A DNA stretch of 64,000 nucleotides from Sepiola atlantica. Lineage: Eukaryota > Mollusca > Cephalopoda > Sepiida > Sepiolidae. The notes below the pieces were generated by a model. It saw nothing but the letters and a program-made list of their open reading frames with translations, did no database searches and was not told the DNA's origin. The stretch is taken from assembly GCA_963556195.1 (NCBI GenBank), contig OY744517.1, forward strand, positions 145,463,882 to 145,527,881. The letters run 5' to 3'. Position numbers and translations under genes: made by a program. Positions 59,271 through 64,000 of the stretch are shown piece by piece. Each line of letters opens with the position of its first letter. The first letter of the stretch is position 1.

Positions 59271-59600
59271 GCCTCTATTCAGTTTCTCGAGACAGTGGGT
59301 AGCAACTTTAAGGGTGCCTGCGTGGAGAGGCTATAGTGAAGCAAGGGTTGCGCAACCTTGACTTTACCTCTCCTATCCAGGATAAAGAGAGAAAAAACTA
59401 GTGTTATTTTGGAGTTTTCCGTCTCTTAGACTAGTTGCACTAACAATACTTGAGAGCCTAGTCTACCCTACTATTTAATCCAGAGTTGTCAGGGAGATAT
59501 ATGGATTCATACCTTTCCCAAGGGTATTAGTGACAGAACTCGAACCCAGTACACTGAGCCCACCGTTCTCCCCTGTAACCATTTCACCATTGTATGTGTT
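59267..59600 (-). repeat. tRNA-derived SINE (minus)
   Basis: The minus strand starts near 59600 with aatggtgaaatggttacagg (A box). About 40 nt later comes gggttcgagttc (B box, 59548-59537), then a body of about 250 bp ending at (TA)n. The body contains atagtgaagcaagggttgc (59333-59351 on plus), also the core of the 58-bp satellite. Confidence 0.72.
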
Positions 59601-59604
59601 CGGA

Positions 59605-61476
59605 TGTGTGTAGAAGAGTAAATGGAATAAGTCGATAGATAGATGAACATGAAGACGGACAAATGTCGTTCGTATTTAATATACGTAGTAGTGTACTTGT
59701 GACGTGTAAAATGATCGAAAAAGTGGGCGTACCAACATATATATGTTTTTGTTTTGTTGTTGTGGCGGAAGTAAAAATGTATACAGTTGTCTTTGTTTGT
59801 TCATATGTGGTAGACATCGAAAATTAAAGTATTTTATGAATTATTTACTAGTAAGGTACGGTGTTATTACATTTTAAAAAGATTTAGCAGTGTCTATTTT
59901 TTGCGATGTCTTCTACTTTTATATTTTGATTGGTGGAAATAAGCATGTCGTCAATGTATCTTTGGATAATGTATATTCATTTAATTCCATTAGAAGTTAA
60001 AGACCAGATTAGAGCGACATGTCAAAATATTACTATATTTTACTAATGAGTCACCGCTTATCAAGGCCCGGGACACTCGAGGATAAGGATGAAAGAGATT
60101 GTTAGTTGGAAAGGACCGGAAACAATGTGTGAAATGGGCAGATGATTATTTAAGAAGAAATTGATTATCTCATCAAATATTTGTTTACATTAGACATGAA
60201 GACGACTATGCTGTAGTCGGTTGGAAAGCAGTCTAGTGATATTTATTTTCACAAATTGGATGTTCCAGGGTAGAAACTTTGTTTATGGAAGTTTCGTTTG
60301 ATTTTTAGTAAAGAGAAAGAGAGAAAAAAGAGGACTTATTTGCTGTGGCTGTAGTTAGACGTGTTCTTGCCGTGAATGTCTTACAGGGAGACCAGGGATT
60401 GGAGCTCAGTCGAGCACCTACCATGAACATAACGATACAGTAGAACGAAGCTAGCAACAACGCTTCTGTGTGAAAGAAGAAAGAAAGATCTTCCTGTTTC
60501 GCAGGTGAGCTGACTGAGTAAGACGTCTATGGGAATATTACGTAATGTGTTACTTGACAATGCCGTAAAAAATCAAATATAAAAAAGCATGAGCCATTGA
60601 GAAAGTATAATGTTGTTGGCGTTTTTTATTTGTTACTTTATTAAAAAGAGAAAAATGAAAAAAATCAACATTTCTGCAGCAAATACAAAGTTAAATCACT
60701 AACCATTGAGCTGTATACTTAAAACGTGTCAACGACTGTCGTTTTCAATCGACGAAAAGATTACGAGCCATCTGATGAGACCGAAATAATTCACCCATTG
60801 AACATTACAAACGAGTTATTACTGCCACGTAACGTTATAAAGGGATCACATTCTAGAAATTCTAAAAATAAACAAGCTAATAAACCGCCATTGCTCATTG
60901 AGGCACCGATTTTTTCTGATTTTATTAGTTATTGTTGAATTTATAATAAGTCATATTGGTGATGCGTTTGCATATTTCAATGATGACGTCGATGAAAAGA
61001 GATGAGTTAAAAAAATAATTTGTTTTAATTGTTTTGCAAATGGGCTTAGGTATGTTTTAAACGGTTTATTAGTGTATAGGTATGTTATGTCTTGGCTGTT
61101 CATTATTTTGTTATGTTGGATACTCGTCTAGTTCTTAAGTATTTTATAACAATTGCATGGGCGACTGGGAAACATTTATTCGAAACTATACGTTTGCTGT
61201 GTGCGGCTGATCGCTGGTTGTCTTTCCTGCCTGACCGAAGGACTTTTCGCTATGTGCGTCTGTACAAAATGTTGTTTAGATATAGTACTGAAAAAAAAGA
61301 TCATCAGGCACTTTTTTCTTATAATAAATTAATTCAACATACTGGGTCGAGAAGACTACTAGGTTTATTGAGTCGCACCGCCAGCACGTGACAATTAATT
61401 AATCATCGTTAACTAATTATATCGGCCGTAATTATGATCCTCTAGTGATGCAACAAGAATCAGGGCAGATTACGTG

Positions 61477-61480
<4 letters not shown>
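59605..61480. other. No recognisable gene
   Basis: AT-rich DNA with short ORFs. CTGATGAgaccGAAA at about 60774 has hammerhead boxes but no stem II. Confidence 0.35.

Positions 61481-61481
<1 letters not shown>

Positions 61482-61540
<59 letters not shown>
61482..61540. repeat. (GA)n microsatellite
   Basis: About 58 bp GA. Confidence 0.97.
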
Positions 61541-61546
<6 letters not shown>

Positions 61547-61639
61547 GGAGAGGGAGCAAAAGAAATAGATAGGTAGAGATAGACATAGAGAGATTTATGT
61601 TAAATAGATATAGATATACATAGGCGGAGTTTAGACATA

Positions 61640-61975
61640 CTAAAAGCTAGTTTATCGATGAAAATATCATTATCTTAACAAAACCAATCAAAAAAGTCAA
61701 AAAATTGTAGAATCATAGTTATCTTTGGTGATAAGCACACTTTTCAAGTTAATATTTTGCATCAACCATTGCTAGACATTAACGCACTCACGTGTGATCT
61801 TCCAACCTACTCACCCCTTTCCCGTATGCCCCACTCGAATATGATGACACTTGTATAAATCCAAGAGACGCTAATGGAATGTTGTATTTGATTTTTATCT
61901 GCCAACAAACAATAAGACATGTTATTGAAAGGTATTTGTTGTCGTTTATTTATATTGAAATAAAGCCTGGGAAAA
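61640..61975 (+). repeat. Interspersed repeat, copy 2 (partner at 27911)
   Basis: Collinear with 27911-28262; diverged by substitutions and small indels. Confidence 0.8.
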
Positions 61976-62597
61976 TGAAACGCAACAATAACAACAAGTA
62001 CATGACAAGTCAGTTATGATAATGCATACCTCTCCCTGACAACGTAAGAATGGGCCAAAGTCTTATCTGGGCCTCACAGTATCTCAGAAGTTATACCATG
62101 GAAGCGTTGATAACTCAAAAACTATTTATCTGATCAGACTAAAATGTTGCATGGTGGTTACTGTTATCAAAGAGCAACGTATCCATATATCAAATTTGGA
62201 AGAAAACGAAACTTGAAATTCTGTCAAACTGGGAGTCTGAGATGAAAAACAACAGCACCAACAAAAAAAGAAACAAGCAAAAAAAAAAAAGTAGGAACTA
62301 GCTGTGTTTATTAAGCAATGTTATTTTTGTATAAAATACTTCCGGTTGCACATTTTTAACAGTTATACAGGAAAATATCTTTTATGAATTTTTATTATTT
62401 TAATAAAAAAAATTGATTGAAAGTAAAATAAAATATAATAATAGGTAAGCCACGCATATGCGTGAAACACACGTATGCACAGAAACACACGAAGTGGTCA
62501 CATAATGTTATTATAATAGAGAAGAGATAGAGGAAAGAAGACAAGAGAAGAGCAGAGATGCGAAAAATGCCTAATAATAACTCAAATAAAACTGCCT

Positions 62598-62684
62598 AAT
62601 AATAACTCAAATAATGTAAGGGCGATAATCATATTTTAAGCTGTAAAGATTTATCTCCCTCACATTATTTGAGGATTATTTAAA
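62598..62684. repeat. Hairpin-forming inverted repeat
   Basis: aactcaaataatgtaagggc opposes ccctcacattatttgag with a spacer of about 30 bp. A short tandem copy of ctaataataactcaaata precedes it. Confidence 0.6.
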
Positions 62685-62857
62685 ATTGTCGCCATCGTAA
62701 TAATTTTCCTAAACCAAATATTTTTTCAAACAAATTGTACAAAAATACGAACATTAATTCTGATTGGTTAATTTCATCATTTGTAGTTTGGGCTACAGAC
62801 TGGACAATAAGTGAGATCGAAATACAATTGCATTTGTGTAGCTAATCAACACACTCG

Positions 62858-63018
<161 letters not shown>

Positions 63019-63044
63019 AGCAATGAAAATATATATGGCAATCA

Positions 63045-63094
63045 AGCTACACAGAGGCTCCCCGTGTTTCATCCCCGGGGGGAATCGTCAGGCT
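63045..63094 (-). ncRNA. Hammerhead ribozyme-like motif H7
   Basis: Minus strand: stem I AGC/GCT; CTGACGA (63091-63085); stem II TCCCC/GGGGA with a T-T flank as in H6; GAA (63070-63068); stem III ACAC/GTGT with an 11-nt loop (63067-63049); cleavage base A (63048). The CTGAC part overlaps a 26-bp perfect palindrome. Confidence 0.48.
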
Positions 63095-63112
63095 AAATGC
63101 ATTTAGCCTGAC
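63087..63112. repeat. Perfect 26-bp palindrome
   Basis: Self-complementary sequence centred on ATGCAT, with outer bases GTCAGGCTAA and TTAGCCTGAC. Confidence 0.9.
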
Positions 63113-63213
63113 CTAGCTCTACTTACGTATCGAGCACTGTTGAAGTAAATACTGAAAACTGACACATAAAAAATTATATCTCCTTATAATATTTTTTGTG
63201 GATACATGAAGTA

Positions 63214-63218
<5 letters not shown>

Positions 63219-63276
<58 letters not shown>
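63219..63276. repeat. (TA)n tract
   Basis: Pure TA, the insertion site of mariner copy B. Confidence 0.97.
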
Positions 63277-63277
<1 letters not shown>

Positions 63278-63278
<1 letters not shown>

Positions 63279-64000
63279 CACATTACTCAATGAGTACCGG
63301 GTCTGAGATATAGATGGTGCCACGAATAAAAAAATTCATATGATTTTTGTAAAGTATTAACCTTTAAATAGCACGTACAAAAGTTGGGGCCCAATCGGAT
63401 TGTTACTTCACAAGTTATAGTTATTGAAGCAAAGCTTTTGTTGATAAATTTCAAAACAATGGAAAGATCTGAATCTTGTATATTGATAAAGCATTATTTA
63501 CTGAACGGAAAAATACTGTTCAAGTAAAACAATGGTTTTATCAGTGTTATTCGCACTCTGCTCCATCGGAAACAAAGGTTAAGAGGTTGTAGCAAACTTT
63601 AAAAGCGTTGTACAGACACAAATGATGCTGAACGCTCAGATCGCCCCCCCCCCCAAAAAAAAAACCACGAACTCGTTTTGGCCTCTAGTAAATTGAAGTT
63701 TCGTGATATAGCAGAGGAGTTGAATACATTAAAAAGCTGTGTATTCACTATTTTGTATGAACATTTGTTGTCAATTAGAAAGCTGTGTTCAGAGTAAGGG
63801 GTAGCGTTGGCTCACAATCGATTAATAACTAGAACGCCTCGACGATTCAAAGAGTTTTTGCATCAATATGTGACAATGGATGAAACATGGATCTATCACT
63901 TCACACCGGAGTCAAATCGGCAGTCAGTTGAATTGGCAGCAGAAGGCAAAACACATCTAAAGTGACCTAATATGCAAACATCAGCAGGCAAGTTTTTGAC
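63278..64000 (+). pseudogene. Mariner transposase pseudogene, copy B (cut by window end)
   Basis: Left TIR acacattactcaatgagt follows TA (63276-63277). ATG at 63459 opens MERSESCILIKHYLLNGK, parallel to copy A. Later pieces include TDTNDAERS and, from about 63871, TMDETW (first catalytic Asp intact), FTPESNRQS and AAEGK. A C-run (63646-63654) and several indels break the frame. Better preserved in the TMDETW region than copy A. Confidence 0.82.

Noticed and set aside
60774..60788. CTGATGA-gacc-GAAA
   Set aside because: Only four nucleotides between the boxes, too short for stem II.

Overview
Non-coding, repeat-dominated eukaryotic DNA with no convincing host protein-coding exon. AT-rich sequence, about 30 long (TA)n tracts, decayed mariner/Tc1 transposons, LINE fragments, tRNA-derived SINEs, a U2-snRNA-headed repeat and Helitron-type ends together suggest a lophotrochozoan, most likely a coleoid cephalopod such as octopus. 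That assignment is inference from repeat style.

Block 1 (1-15954) is nothing but nested satellites. Three head-to-tail composite units can be delimited (<1-6742, 6743-9986, 9987-15954). Each closes with the same roughly 280-bp tail ending in a CCCG/CGGG hairpin and CTAG. The two internal junctions read CTAG immediately followed by TC and a TATATAAAGGGCAG-type head, which is Helitron 3'-end-to-5'-end geometry. Interiors carry satellites of about 58, 79, 136 and 35 bp in fixed order (the middle unit has a 76-bp satellite in place of the first two). No Rep/helicase is present, so these are non-autonomous Helitron-like elements in tandem.

Block 2 (15955-64000) is a mosaic of decayed interspersed elements separated by (TA)n tracts. 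It holds a 5'-truncated LINE with an intact 692-aa reverse-transcriptase ORF (42734-44812), two other LINE 3' fragments, two copies of one mariner family (30627-31690 +, 37571-38780 -) plus a solo end, two copies of another (50311-51499, 63278-end), a Tc1-like pseudogene with a 29-bp minisatellite expanded inside it (35560-37570), a mariner MITE inside a small Helitron-like element, a possible hAT-like element (20028-23525), tRNA-derived SINEs and several foldback elements.

The most interesting hidden signal is a set of seven sequences (38.9, 48.3, 48.7, 54.9, 55.1, 57.1 and 63.1 kb) that fit the hammerhead ribozyme core CTGANGA - stem II - GAA. In six of them stem III is a very short, mostly palindromic segment that differs from site to site; in the seventh it is ACAC/GTGT. 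A pairable stem I follows the cleavage position at each. Four of the seven lie inside or at the arms of foldback elements, as expected for remnants of Penelope-like elements or other hammerhead-bearing retroelements. Function is untested.
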